Program-made: the position numbers and the translations under genes
NCBI GenBank assembly: GCA_013076295.1
Contig: RQOL01000139.1
Span: 1,054,001 to 1,118,000, forward strand
Length of the DNA: 64,000 bases
From: Sanderia malayensis
Lineage: Eukaryota; Cnidaria; Scyphozoa; Semaeostomeae; Pelagiidae
Direction of reading: 5' to 3'
Shown: piece by piece, positions 1-11,900 of the stretch
Layout: each line of letters starts with the position of its first letter
How positions within the stretch are numbered: position 1 is the first letter of the stretch
Notes under the pieces: generated by a model
What the model was told of the DNA's origin: nothing
Databases searched by the model: none
What the model saw: the letters and a program-made list of their open reading frames with translations, nothing else

Positions 1-309
1 CGAAAGGATTACAAGACAATGGTAATGCTTTTGGCTAATCGTTTTGAGTACCTCCAGGTGCTCAGAGAAGCCCAATAGGTATCTTTTATGTCGTGTCAAA
101 TTTTGGGCAAAAGGAAAAATCGAAAAAATAGCATGTAGGGCCCATGTACAATAGAGCTTGAAAAAGCCATTAGCCAACTTTTGCAACCACAGACTTTGGG
201 AAACCGGCATGACAAGAAAACTATTTCAAAATTACTTCATCTCCAAAATGTATACATTTCGATTAACACCTAACCGCACGAAGGGCATAAATTTGGCATT
301 GAGATCATT

Positions 310-645
310 TCACGTAAATGTGTAATCATGAAGAACATTGCACAGATAATCAAAAGTATCCTTGCTCATTCGAAAATGTTCATGCCAATAGTTAGAAAAT
401 TCACAATTTCGTCTGTTATACACCCAAGAACGTCGACGTTGATAAAGAGATTGAAAATCCTCTATGGTGAACAACTGCACTCGCGTTTTTCGAAGCAGTT
501 GGGCAAGATACAAATACCAGAACAATCTTTGGTACCTTTGTTGCCTATGTATTTGCAACAGTAAAAATATAGCAGCAAAATGCTGAAATGTTAGCTGGCC
601 ATCCATTTTAATGGAAGAACCTATATTGTGCAAATTTGAGCACAA
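310..645 (-). pseudogene. PIF/Harbinger nuclease N-terminal fragment, unit 1
   Basis: This is an antisense 111-residue frame. It contains a basic RRRSWVYNRR stretch followed by HEHFRMSKDTFDYLC, the arrangement seen just before the DDE nuclease domain of Harbinger transposases (typically FRMSpeTFdeLl). The frame stops after YTFT and no DDE catalytic segment follows, so only the extreme N-terminus survives. The same frame recurs in every repeat unit. Family assignment rests on this short motif only. Confidence 0.5.
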
Positions 646-993
646 TTTTAATAAAAGTGAAACGTGTGCATCGATTAGACACGAAAGGATTACAAGACAA
701 TGGTAATGCTTTTGGCTAATCGTTTTGAGTACCTCCAGAGGTGCTCAGAGAAGCCCAATAGGTATCTTTTATGTCGTGTCAAATTTTGGGCAAAAGGAAA
801 AATCGAAAAAATAGCATGTAGGGCCCATGTACAATAGAGCTTGAAAAAGCCATTAGCCAACTTTTGCAACCACAGACTTTGGGAAACCGGCATGACAAGA
901 AAACTATTTCAAAATTACTTCATCTCCAAAAATGTATACATTTGGATTAACACCTAACCGCACGAAGGGCATAAATTTGGCATTGAGATCGTT

Positions 994-1329
994 TCACGTA
1001 AATGTGTAATCATGAAGAACATTGCACAGATAATCAAAAGTATCCTTGCTCATTCGAAAATGTTCATGCCAATAGTTAGAAAATTCACAATTTCGTCTGT
1101 TATACACCCAAGAACGTCGACGTTGATAAAGAGATTGAAAATCCTCTATGGTGAACAACTGCACTCGCGTTTTTCGAAGCAGTTGGGCAAGATACAAATA
1201 CCAGAACAATCTTTGGTACCTTTGTTGCCTATGTGTTTGCAACAGTAAAAATATAGCAGCAAAATGCTGAAATGTTAGCTGGTCATCCATTTTAATGGAA
1301 GAACCTATTTTGTGCAAATTTGAACACAA
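994..1329 (-). pseudogene. PIF/Harbinger nuclease N-terminal fragment, unit 2
   Basis: This is the 684-bp-shifted copy of the fragment at 310-645, with three residue changes (N to K, G to D and I to T in the first 35 residues). The same FRMSKDTFDYLC motif and the same stop are present. It is not expected to be functional. Confidence 0.5.
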
Positions 1330-1505
1330 TTTTAACAGAGGTGAAAAGTGTGCATCGATTAGACACGAAAGGATTACAAGACAATGGTAATGCTTTTGGC
1401 TAATCGTTTTGAGTACCTCCAGAGGTGCTCAGAGATGGCCAATCGGTATTTTTGATGTCGTATCAAATTTCGGGCAAAAGGAAAAATCGAAAAAATACCA
1501 TGTAC

Positions 1506-1652
1506 ACTGTGTCGGGAACATTTAATCCCTTAATGACTCAAGAAAGCCCAATTTTTCTGTAGTGTACATGGGCCCGTACTCTATGTCGGAAACAATGTAA
1601 TCCCTTAATGACTCAAGAAAGCCCAATTCTTCGGTAGTGTACATGGGCCCTG
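1506..1652. repeat. Doublet of a 75-bp terminal-repeat-like segment
   Basis: Two copies spaced 75 bp apart read TGTCGG, then TAATCCCTTAATGACTCAAG, then AAAGCCCAATT, and end in TAGTGTACATGGGCCC. The last string is the reverse complement of the GGGCCCATGTACAC string at the left of the Harbinger-derived units. The doublet therefore looks like the right terminus of that element, duplicated. The same doublet occurs at 8389-8535. Confidence 0.7.
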
Positions 1653-2022
1653 GACTTCATGATATGTTGATTGGGTTTTCGTGTTTTGTTGGTTAACTAT
1701 TGTCAGCTTTGAGTATAGCGGCGTGTTGCAACAAAAAAACAAATTACCTTGCCAATGCCGTGTTTTGCATTGGCATGATTTGAAGACCATTCGAAATAAA
1801 TGGACATGCGCAGGGAGGGGCGGAAACAGTAGTGACAACCTTGACATTGTTTTAATTTGAGGCTATTTATACTTGGCTGCATTGTCTCATCAGGAGGTAA
1901 AGAGTAATAAAAGCAATTGGAGATCAATTTCCTCCTTAAATAGCGAAACGCAAGCAAATTTTTACTTCATATTCAAGAAAACCAAACAACAAAGAGAAGC
2001 AAGTAAGAAGACAATTGAAGAG

Positions 2023-5000
2023 ATGGCTAATGTCACAAATTTCGAAGACGATACAGAAGACTTTGATGAATCAGATGAGTTATTTGGTCGTGATAATGAG
2101 GTAAATTGGCTTTTTTCTTTTTACCAGTATCCCTGACTTTGGGTAAATGTGATGTGTCAAGGAAATTTATTTGTGAAAAGTATTCCACAGTAAATGTATT
2201 TTTTTAAATACCAATTCAACCCTATCATTGGCATCTACAAAGGGTGGCTTTCATTTTGAATGTTCGGTTTGCAAACACACGCTTTTTCATAAGGAATCCC
2301 TTTATAAGGACACTACGGGCAGATCAGCCAAAAAAGTGTCACTATACTTTTTTATTACCAAAAGTACAGATTTGAATGTGCTGAATTCGAATCTGTGCTT
2401 ATTTTTTTAATCTGAAAAGTAGTTTTTTAGTTACTTCACCCACTTACAACTTGTTACGATGCGTTACAAGGGGTGAGTGGGTTGGTGGTCAAAAATGGCT
2501 AATATTGGTGTTACGTGATTATCGAATGTCCCCTTATGATTACGAAACATGTTAGATGTGAAGTGTTTTCCTGACAAAAGCACATTCTTTTTTTTCTCTT
2601 CACCAGGCATTGGCAAGCAATAGCCCTGGCAGTTCATCGCTCGGGTCTGCAACACCATCCATCACACAAAATCAAAATGGGATTCGTTTTATTTTGGAAG
2701 GAAATAACACGAAAATGGTGCAGCATTTTACCCATAAGGATGGGAAAAAAATGAGAAAATGTATAGTACTGGGCGATTTTGTGTTGAGAGTGGCAGGCTC
2801 GATTGCTAGTCGACCGAATTGCTATGTATTTTCGTGCCGAGGTTTGAAATGTTTACCGGAAGACTCGCGCCACAATATGTAACCAGGTAAAATGAACTGT
2901 ATTGCAATATTTATGAAGTTTCTTCACTCTTCGGTCCCGAATACCGTTTCGGTGGTGAATGAAATTTCTGCAAGGTCTACATTCTAGTAATTTTATCGCG
3001 AATCAGGGCAAAACCAAATCCATAAGCTTACGATATCAAATGCACATGCTGTTAAATAGTAAAAAATATATAAGAAACTTCCACTGGTAAACGAAAACTC
3101 ACTAAGAAATTCTTTATTTTGTAGTATTTTGGGTTTTAATGTGAACTATATTGCTTGTGCTCACATGAATGGAGTAGATAAAATGTTCATAAACCCACCA
3201 TATATAATATTCACTGTCACACAGGATGGATAAGTTAGGGGAAGAAACATGCATTCAACATAAGTCTTACTATCCCTGCTCTTACCACAGTTACACTACA
3301 CAATTTGCCTCACATCAATGACCCCATATGCAGATTTGATTATTGAATTACTTGCAACAGGAACATAATACTGCAAGCAGATGCATTCAACAACCGCAAT
3401 ACATTTGCTAAAGAACTTAGGTGCGCATTTGGAGGAAATTTCTTCGTCAAAGGAAGAATAAGTGCGGATCATTTGGGCTGCTATTATTCACAACTTGTGA
3501 ACAGTTACATTCAAAATGGAGTGTTCAAAAATTTTGAATTAGTGACCTACACGGGTTTTCTGGAAAATAATTATTGGATACTCAGTGAAGAGGTTCGTTT
3601 ATGTTTACTATAAAATATCGCCTCTTTATGTGTGTTCCATTACTCTTAACATAAAAATGAAGACAATATTGAGATACTGACTAAAACTATTGTTGACAAA
3701 TGTGCCCTCGAATGTCAAAGTGGAACTATCTTTTTCAAGGTGCATCTTGAAGGAAAACGCGTGCTCGACCACAGCGAGCAGCGATACATTTTGACTGATG
3801 AGGAGGACGGAGATAGTATGCTTCATACTAAAGAAGGACGGCCAAAAGCAAACATCTCGGTGCACCCACAGTTACTGGTGGATTTAAATCTTTGTATTGA
3901 AATCAACCAAAGGTAATACATACTCTATATTAATTGGTACAGCAGAGCTGGAACATAGTTAGCAAATACTTTTGCGTGATACTTTTAATGCATTTTTTCT
4001 GGAAAAACTTGAGAAGTAGCTAATTTTAAGACGCACTGTAAGCTACTTAAACAAACTTTTCGTGACCGCACCCTTTGTCCTGGGGAGATTATTTATTTGA
4101 GTAAACTGTCTAAAAAAGTGGCTGGAATATACTTGGAATGTTTTCAAAATTTGGCAAGTCAAGTTGATTTATCAATGTCTCTCCAGTTAACGAAGTATTG
4201 ATAACAATTATCATTCCAATTATATTGAACTATTAACTCAGAACTATTTCATTTTTCACAGGTTTCTTGCCTGCACAGAGCTGTTTACGGTCAACTGTCA
4301 ATCTCTGAGAATGGCAGCAGCCTTTATTCTTGCAAGAATTCTTCGAACAAGCTCTGCATGCAGTCGCAGAAGAAACAACGGTGCATTTTTTAATGCCAGT
4401 GTTTAACGCTGTTTGCGATCACGTTCATATTTTGTGAAAAATCCAACATATTTTCTATTATTGGAAAAACGTGAAATAAGCTTTTATGAATTATTGCCTG
4501 CTGATAATGCCTACTTAAATAAATGAAATTGTTGAATGCTGCCAAATAAAACTTGATAAAAGGACTTCTGCAATCAGAATCTGGCTTGCAGGTAAAGCAA
4601 CTGGAAAAAGCTAGCCATCTAAGATGGCGAGAATAACTGATTGAAAATTTAATCGTTTACTTATTATTATCAGGATAAAGTAAAGTTGCACTTATTTTTG
4701 GGACCGAAATGAATGTTGGTAAAACTCTGAGCCAGGAACTTCTCAACTATGGGCAAGGTGCTGATAAACGAGAGCATCTGCTCTTTGTGTCTGGTGGCAA
4801 CCCACACTCAGTTGGAACAACCGTGTAAGAAAACTTCTACATTGTTTCACACAATTTTGCAAGGATCCTCTGCTATAGTCTCTTCTGTCGTCAGTTAATT
4901 GAAAGCAGGATATCAAAAGATGATCAATGTGAATAAGGCAATCATTGTTTGCTCTTTATTGAGATAGATCTCTGCAGCCTCTAGGGCACAAAACAAGACT

Positions 5001-5321
5001 CGTCAATGCTAACTACATCTGTAATATAGGTACAGTCCCCAAACGGTTTACAATTTGGAAAGAAAATCCAGGAAAAACCGGAAATTGTTAAATAATTCTA
5101 ATTCTGTAATTGTTATGGCTTCTTTTCAGCAAAATGCTTCAAAAATTATGCACGATGACAAAATTTGTAATACACATCAATGACATCAAGAGAGTGGAGT
5201 CAATTGATGAATTCCTACTGCAGTTTCACGAGGGTCTGCAGCAAGGCTCCAAAAGTGGTGGAATGGCAGTTCCAATGGCATCTGCAATAACCGTGTCATC
5301 GAACGACTCGGAAACAACCAG
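2023..5321 (+). pseudogene. Truncated left duplicate of the NTPase-PHD gene (exons 1-8)
   Basis: Exons correspond to the intact gene at 8906: 2023-2100, 2243-2335, 2607-2886, 3361-3592, 3674-3912, 4262-4380, 4686-4824 and 5130-5321. Exon 3 is one base shorter than its twin (CCGGAAG against CCGGGAAG near 2860), which shifts the frame and gives a stop at 2880-2882. Homology ends 27 bp after exon 8, so exons 9-22 and the PHD finger are missing. Codons upstream and downstream of the lesion are otherwise conserved, so the break is recent or is a base-calling error. Confidence 0.85.
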
Positions 5322-5348
5322 GTATATATCACATACATCGGTATAGAT

Positions 5349-6336
5349 ATTAATTAGCATTCTATAATATTCACATAAACTTTTTTCTTGTTTTTGTTAG
5401 ACATTTTTCTTTTTTTATATATTAAGACTGAAATATATTAAGACTTTTTCGTAGTATTACATAAAGATTTGTTATTGTTATACACAACATACAAAAATGT
5501 TTTGACATCCGCTATTTTTGACATTAAAAAGTCCTCTACCATGAGAAACTACTAAGAATCTCCCAGTAATGCAAGTAATACAATGCTTCCAAAAACAAGG
5601 ATGGTCGTGATCAATGAGGTTTCTCGTATTTCAAATGGTTTTGAAGTCATGCCAATGCAAAATACGGCAGTGGTAATCGGTTTTTTGCTGAAACACGACA
5701 TTACAGTAGATACACGCATTTTCTTTTATAAGCAACTGCTTTATAAGCAAGGCAGCACTCGGCAAAGGAAAAAAGTTAAGCAATTTTAGTACTGGATCGA
5801 AGACTACTTAGCAATTTGAAAAATTGTATTTTCAGTACTTAACAGGAACTGTGAACTGACACCATCTTATTAACAGGAATAACCTGTGCAAGGGTTATCT
5901 GCCCTCATACCCTCAATACTTGTTGACTTTCGATTTATCTTTATTAATTTATCGCGCCTTCTGACATGTATATGGCCCTATATTTACCTTTTCTAATCTA
6001 TTTTCAAAAAACACGAACAAAAGTTAAGCAATTCCTAAGCAATTTTGAGTATTCAAATTTGCCTTCCAGCTAAGCAATTTTTAGTACTGAGCCCGAGTTG
6101 AAATTGCTTATAAAAGAAAATGCGCGTACCATTGTTGTTGTATGAAAATAAGAAGAAATTTAAAAATGTTTCCTGGCAAACTGATATAAGACTAGGAAAT
6201 ACTTTTTATCGTGGTAATGAAAAAACAATCGAGAGAAAAATTATTCTTGCTGCTAATATTGGTACATATTGCAGTTCACGTGCAACAACATCTGACCGCG
6301 GAAAACAAGGCTGCACTGTGCAGTCTTGGGACTGTG
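5349..6336. other. Spacer between duplicated blocks
   Basis: This unique AT-rich DNA separates the two duplicated blocks. It carries several scattered copies of TAAGCAATTTTAGTACT-like sequence (about 5773, 6020-6085) and GCTTATAAA-type strings. I see no convincing exon. Confidence 0.5.
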
Positions 6337-6639
6337 GGCCCATGTACACCAGAGCTTGAAAAAGCCATTACTCAGCTTTTGCAACCACAGACTTTGGGAA
6401 TCCGGCATGACTAGACAACTATATTTCACAATTATTTCATCTCCAAAAATATATACATTTGGATTAACACCTAACCGCACGAAGGGCATAAATTTGGCAT
6501 TGAGATCGTTTCACGTAAATGTGTAATCATGAAGAACATTGCACAGATAATCAAAAGTGTCCTTGCTCATTCGAAAATGTTCATGCCAATAGTTAAAATA
6601 TTCACAATTTCGTCTATAATACACCCGAGCACGTCGACG

Positions 6640-6846
6640 CTAATAAAGAGATTGAAAATCCCCTATGGCCAACAACTGCATTCGCGTTCTTCGAAGCAGT
6701 TGGGCAAGATACAAATACCAGAACAATCTTTGGTACGTTTGTTGCCTATGTGTTTGCAACAGTAAAAATATAGCAGCAAAATGCTGAAATGTTAGCTGGC
6801 CATCCATTTTAATGGAAGAACCTATATTGTGCAAATTTGAGCACAA
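6640..6846 (-). pseudogene. PIF/Harbinger N-terminal fragment, diverged unit
   Basis: This is the most diverged copy of the antisense Harbinger N-terminal frame. It runs through SSIKMDGQLTFQHFAAIF and DFQSLY and then hits a stop (TAG) where the other units encode glutamine. The FRMSKDTFDYLC region lies beyond the stop, at about 6530-6630. The extra substitutions suggest this unit is the oldest of the array. Confidence 0.45.
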
Positions 6847-7192
6847 TTTTAATAAAAGTGAAAAGTGTGCATCGATTAGACACGAAAGGATTACAAGACA
6901 ATGGTAATGCTTTTGGCTAATCGTTTTGAGTACCTCCAGGTGCTCAGAGAAGCCCAATAGGTATCTTTTATGTCGTGTCAAATTTTGGGCAAAAGGAAAA
7001 ATCGAAAAAATAGCATGTAGGGCCCATGTACAATAGAGCTTGAAAAAGCCATTAGCCAACTTTTGCAACCACAGACTTTGGGAAACCGGCATGACAAGAA
7101 AACTATTTCAAAATTACTTCATCTCCAAAAATGTATACATTTCGATTAACACCTAACCGCACGAAGGGCATAAATTTGGCATTGAGATCATT

Positions 7193-7528
7193 TCACGTAA
7201 ATGTGTAATCATGAAGAACATTGCACAGATAATCAAAAGTATCCTTGCTCATTCGAAAATGTTCATGCCAATAGTTAGAAAATTCACAATTTCGTCTGTT
7301 ATACACCCAAGAACGTCGACGTTGATAAAGAGATTGAAAATCCTCTATGGTGAACAACTGCACTCGCGTTTTTCGAAGCAGTTGGGCAAGATACAAATAC
7401 CAGAACAATCTTTGGTACCTTTGTTGCCTATGTATTTGCAACAGTAAAAATATAGCAGCAAAATGCTGAAATGTTAGCTGGCCATCCATTTTAATGGAAG
7501 AACCTATATTGTGCAAATTTGAGCACAA
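7193..7528 (-). pseudogene. PIF/Harbinger nuclease N-terminal fragment, right block unit 1
   Basis: The encoded residues are identical to 310-645, as expected from the segmental duplication. It has the same FRMSKDTFDYLC motif and the same stop after YTFT, and no catalytic DDE region follows. Confidence 0.5.
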
Positions 7529-7876
7529 TTTTAATAAAAGTGAAACGTGTGCATCGATTAGACACGAAAGGATTACAAGACAATGGTAATGCTTTTGGCT
7601 AATCGTTTTGAGTACCTCCAGAGGTGCTCAGAGAAGCCCAATAGGTATCTTTTATGTCGTGTCAAATTTTGGGCAAAAGGAAAAATCGAAAAAATAGCAT
7701 GTAGGGCCCATGTACAATAGAGCTTGAAAAAGCCATTAGCCAACTTTTGCAACCACAGACTTTGGGAAACCGGCATGACAAGAAAACTATTTCAAAATTA
7801 CTTCATCTCCAAAAATGTATACATTTGGATTAACACCTAACCGCACGAAGGGCATAAATTTGGCATTGAGATCGTT

Positions 7877-8212
7877 TCACGTAAATGTGTAATCATGAAG
7901 AACATTGCACAGATAATCAAAAGTATCCTTGCTCATTCGAAAATGTTCATGCCAATAGTTAGAAAATTCACAATTTCGTCTGTTATACACCCAAGAACGT
8001 CGACGTTGATAAAGAGATTGAAAATCCTCTATGGTGAACAACTGCACTCGCGTTTTTCGAAGCAGTTGGGCAAGATACAAATACCAGAACAATCTTTGGT
8101 ACCTTTGTTGCCTATGTGTTTGCAACAGTAAAAATATAGCAGCAAAATGCTGAAATGTTAGCTGGTCATCCATTTTAATGGAAGAACCTATTTTGTGCAA
8201 ATTTGAACACAA
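7877..8212 (-). pseudogene. PIF/Harbinger nuclease N-terminal fragment, right block unit 2
   Basis: The encoded residues are identical to 994-1329 through the segmental duplication. This is an N-terminal fragment only. Confidence 0.5.
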
Positions 8213-8388
8213 TTTTAACAGAGGTGAAAAGTGTGCATCGATTAGACACGAAAGGATTACAAGACAATGGTAATGCTTTTGGCTAATCGTTTTGAGTACC
8301 TCCAGAGGTGCTCAGAGATGGCCAATCGGTATTTTTGATGTCGTATCAAATTTCGGGCAAAAGGAAAAATCGAAAAAATACCATGTAC

Positions 8389-8535
8389 ACTGTGTCGGGA
8401 ACATTTAATCCCTTAATGACTCAAGAAAGCCCAATTTTTCTGTAGTGTACATGGGCCCGTACTCTATGTCGGAAACAATGTAATCCCTTAATGACTCAAG
8501 AAAGCCCAATTCTTCGGTAGTGTACATGGGCCCTG
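8389..8535. repeat. Right-block copy of the 75-bp terminal doublet
   Basis: This is the same doublet as at 1506-1652, copied by the segmental duplication. It consists of two 75-bp-spaced segments, each ending TAGTGTACATGGGCCC. Confidence 0.7.
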
Positions 8536-8905
8536 GACTTCATGATATGTTGATTGGGTTTTCGTGTTTTGTTGGTTAACTATTGTCAGCTTTGAGTATA
8601 GCGGCGTGTTGCAACAAAAAAACAAATTACCTTGCCAATGCCGTGTTTTGCATTGGCATGATTTGAAGACCATTCGAAATAAATGGACATGCGCAGGGAG
8701 GGGCGGAAACAGTAGTGACAACCTTGACATTGTTTTAATTTGAGGCTATTTATACTTGGCTGCATTGTCTCATCAGGAGGTAAAGAGTAATAAAAGCAAT
8801 TGGAGATCAATTTCCTCCTTAAATAGCGAAACGCAAGCAAATTTTTACTTCATATTCAAGAAAACCAAACAACAAAGAGAAGCAAGTAAGAAGACAATTG
8901 AAGAG

Positions 8906-11900
8906 ATGGCTAATGTCACAAATTTCGAAGACGATACAGAAGACTTTGATGAATCAGATGAGTTATTTGGTCGTGATAATGAGGTAAATTGGCTTTTTTC
9001 TTTTTACCAGTATCCCTGACTTTGGGTAAATGTGATGTGTCAAGGAAATTTATTTGTGAAAAGTATTCCACAGTAAATGTATTTTTTTAAATACCAATTC
9101 AACCCTATCATTGGCATCTACAAAGGGTGGCTTTCATTTTGAATGTTCGGTTTGCAAACACACGCTTTTTCATAAGGAATCCCTTTATAAGGACACTACG
9201 GGCAGATCAGCCAAAAAAGTGTCACTATACTTTTTTATTACCAAAAGTACAGATTTGAATGTGCTGAATTCGAATCTGTGCTTATTTTTTTAATCTGAAA
9301 AGTAGTTTTTTAGTTACTTCACCCACTTACAACTTGTTACGATGCGTTACAAGGGGTGAGTGGGTTGGTGGTCAAAAATGGCTAATATTGGTGTTACGTG
9401 ATTATCGAATGTCCCCTTATGATTACGAAACATGTTAGATGTGAAGTGTTTTCCTGACAAAAGCACATTCTTTTTTTTCTCTTCACCAGGCATTGGCAAG
9501 CAATAGCCCTGGCAGTTCATCGCTCGGGTCTGCAACACCATCCATCACACAAAATCAAAATGGGATTCGTTTTATTTTGGAAGGAAATAACACGAAAATG
9601 GTGCAGCATTTTACCCATAAGGACGGGAAAAAAATGAGAAAATGTATAGTACTGGGCGATTTTGTGTTGAGAGTGGCAGGCTCGATTGCTAGTCGACCGA
9701 ATTGCTATGTATTTTCGTGCCGAGGTTTGAAATGTTTACCGGGAAGACTCGCGCCACAATATGTAACCAGGTAAAATGAACTGTATTGCAATATTTATGA
9801 AGTTTCTTCACTCTTCGGTCCCGAATACCGTTTCGGTGGTGAATGAAATTTCTGCAAGGTCTACATTCTAGTAATTTTATCGCGAATCAGGGCAAAACCA
9901 AATCCATAAGCTTACGATATCAAATGCACATGCTGTTAAATAGTAAAAAATATATAAGAAACTTCCACTGGTAAACGAAAACTCACTAAGAAATTCTTTA
10001 TTTTGTAGTATTTTGGGTTTTAATGTGAACTATATTGCTTGTGCTCACATGAATGGAGTAGATAAAATGTTCATAAACCCACCATATATAATATTCACTG
10101 TCACACAGGATGGATAAGTTAGGGGAAGAAACATGCATTCAACATAAGTCTTACTATCCCTGCTCTTACCACAGTTACACTACACAATTTGCCTCACATC
10201 AATGACCCCATATGCAGATTTGATTATTGAATTACTTGCAACAGGAACATAATACTGCAAGCAGATGCATTCAACAACCGCAATACATTTGCTAAAGAAC
10301 TTAGGTGCGCATTTGGAGGAAATTTCTTCGTCAAAGGAAGAATAAGTGCGGATCATTTGGGCTGCTATTATTCACAACTTGTGAACAGTTACATTCAAAA
10401 TGGAGTGTTCAAAAATTTTGAATTAGTGACCTACACGGGTTTTCTGGAAAATAATTATTGGATACTCAGTGAAGAGGTTCGTTTATGTTTACTATAAAAT
10501 ATCGCCTCTTTATGTGTGTTCCATTACTCTTAACATAAAAATGAAGACAATATTGAGATACTGACTAAAACTATTGTTGACAAATGTGCCCTCGAATGTC
10601 AAAGTGGAACTATCTTTTTCAAGGTGCATCTTGAAGGAAAACGCGTGCTCGACCACAGCGAGCAGCGATACATTTTGACTGATGAGGAGGACGGAGATAG
10701 TATGCTTCATACTAAAGAAGGACGGCCAAAAGCAAACATCTCGGTGCACCCACAGTTACTGGTGGATTTAAATCTTTGTATTGAAATCAACCAAAGGTAA
10801 TACATACTCTATATTAATTGGTACAGCAGAGCTGGAACATAGTTAGCAAATACTTTTGCGTGATACTTTTAATGCATTTTTTCTGGAAAAACTTGAGAAG
10901 TAGCTAATTTTAAGACGCACTGTAAGCTACTTAAACAAACTTTTCGTGACCGCACCCTTTGTCCTGGGGAGATTATTTATTTGAGTAAACTGTCTAAAAA
11001 AGTGGCTGGAATATACTTGGAATGTTTTCAAAATTTGGCAAGTCAAGTTGATTTATCAATGTCTCTCCAGTTAACGAAGTATTGATAACAATTATCATTC
11101 CAATTATATTGAACTATTAACTCAGAACTATTTCATTTTTCACAGGTTTCTTGCCTGCACAGAGCTGTTTACGGTCAACTGTCAATCTCTGAGAATGGCA
11201 GCAGCCTTTATTCTTGCAAGAATTCTTCGAACAAGCTCTGCATGCAGTCGCAGAAGAAACAACGGTGCATTTTTTAATGCCAGTGTTTAACGCTGTTTGC
11301 GATCACGTTCATATTTTGTGAAAAATCCAACATATTTTCTATTATTGGAAAAACGTGAAATAAGCTTTTATGAATTATTGCCTGCTGATAATGCCTACTT
11401 AAATAAATGAAATTGTTGAATGCTGCCAAATAAAACTTGATAAAAGGACTTCTGCAATCAGAATCTGGCTTGCAGGTAAAGCAACTGGAAAAAGCTAGCC
11501 ATCTAAGATGGCGAGAATAACTGATTGAAAATTTAATCGTTTACTTATTATTATCAGGATAAAGTAAAGTTGCACTTATTTTTGGGACCGAAATGAATGT
11601 CGGTAAAACTCTGAGCCAGGAACTTCTCAACTATGGGCAAGGTGCTGATAAACGAGAGCATCTGCTCTTTGTGTCTGGTGGCAACCCACACTCAGTTGGA
11701 ACAACCGTGTAAGAAAACTTCTACATTGTTTCACACAATTTTGCAAGGATCCTCTGCTATAGTCTCTTCTGTCGTCAGTTAATTGAAAGCAGGATATCAA
11801 AAGATGATCAATGTGAATAAGGCAATCATTGTTTGCTCTTTATTGAGATAGATCTCTGCAGCCTCTAGGGCACAAAACAAGACTCGTCAATGCTAACTAC

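Larger units (their letters stand above)
1..1500. repeat. Tandem array of ~683-bp PIF/Harbinger-derived units (left)
   Basis: Units start with ACGAAAGGATTACAAGACAA at about 1, 682 and 1366 (the last is partial). Each unit carries the terminal-repeat-like string GGGCCCATGTACA followed by ATAGAGCTTGAAAAAG, and an antisense reading frame resembling the N-terminus of a Harbinger nuclease. Units differ by a 2-bp AG indel after CCTCC, one A-run length and scattered substitutions. No unit holds a complete transposase. Confidence 0.85.
1..5348. repeat. Left copy of a 6.88-kb-spaced segmental duplication
   Basis: Bases 1-5348 match 6883-12232. The offset steps 6882, 6883, 6884 because of two 1-bp homopolymer differences: an A run near 250, and GG versus GGG near 2860. 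I found only a handful of substitutions, for example near 2745, 4720, 5231 and 5336. Homology stops after the shared GGTATAGAT at 5348/12232. The left edge is cut by the window, so the copy may be longer. It contains two and a bit Harbinger-derived units and the first eight exons of the NTPase-PHD gene. Such high identity means a recent duplication or an assembly artefact. Confidence 0.95.
6337..8383. repeat. Tandem array of ~683-bp PIF/Harbinger-derived units (right)
   Basis: The array starts at GGGCCCATGTACACCAGAGC (6337), the likely left terminus. A diverged partial unit runs to 6882, followed by units starting at about 6883, 7565 and 8249. The GGGCCC-containing terminus is repeated inside each unit. 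The 75-bp doublet at 8389-8535 supplies the opposite, inverted terminus. The outer flanks show no matching target-site duplication, as expected if the array was rearranged after insertion. Confidence 0.8.

Noticed and set aside
328..564. Plus-strand 78-codon open frame in each Harbinger unit (also 1012, 6529, 7211, 7895)
   Set aside because: It is antisense to the Harbinger N-terminal frame and shows no domain; its conservation follows from the DNA repeat.
1605..1957. Overlapping antisense frames of 80-84 codons upstream of exon 1 (also 8488-8840)
   Set aside because: They overlap the 75-bp terminal doublet and the 5' flank, have no motif, and are kept only through the duplication.
3626..3865. 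Antisense frame over exon 5 (also 10510-10749)
   Set aside because: Shadow of the phase-consistent plus-strand exon.
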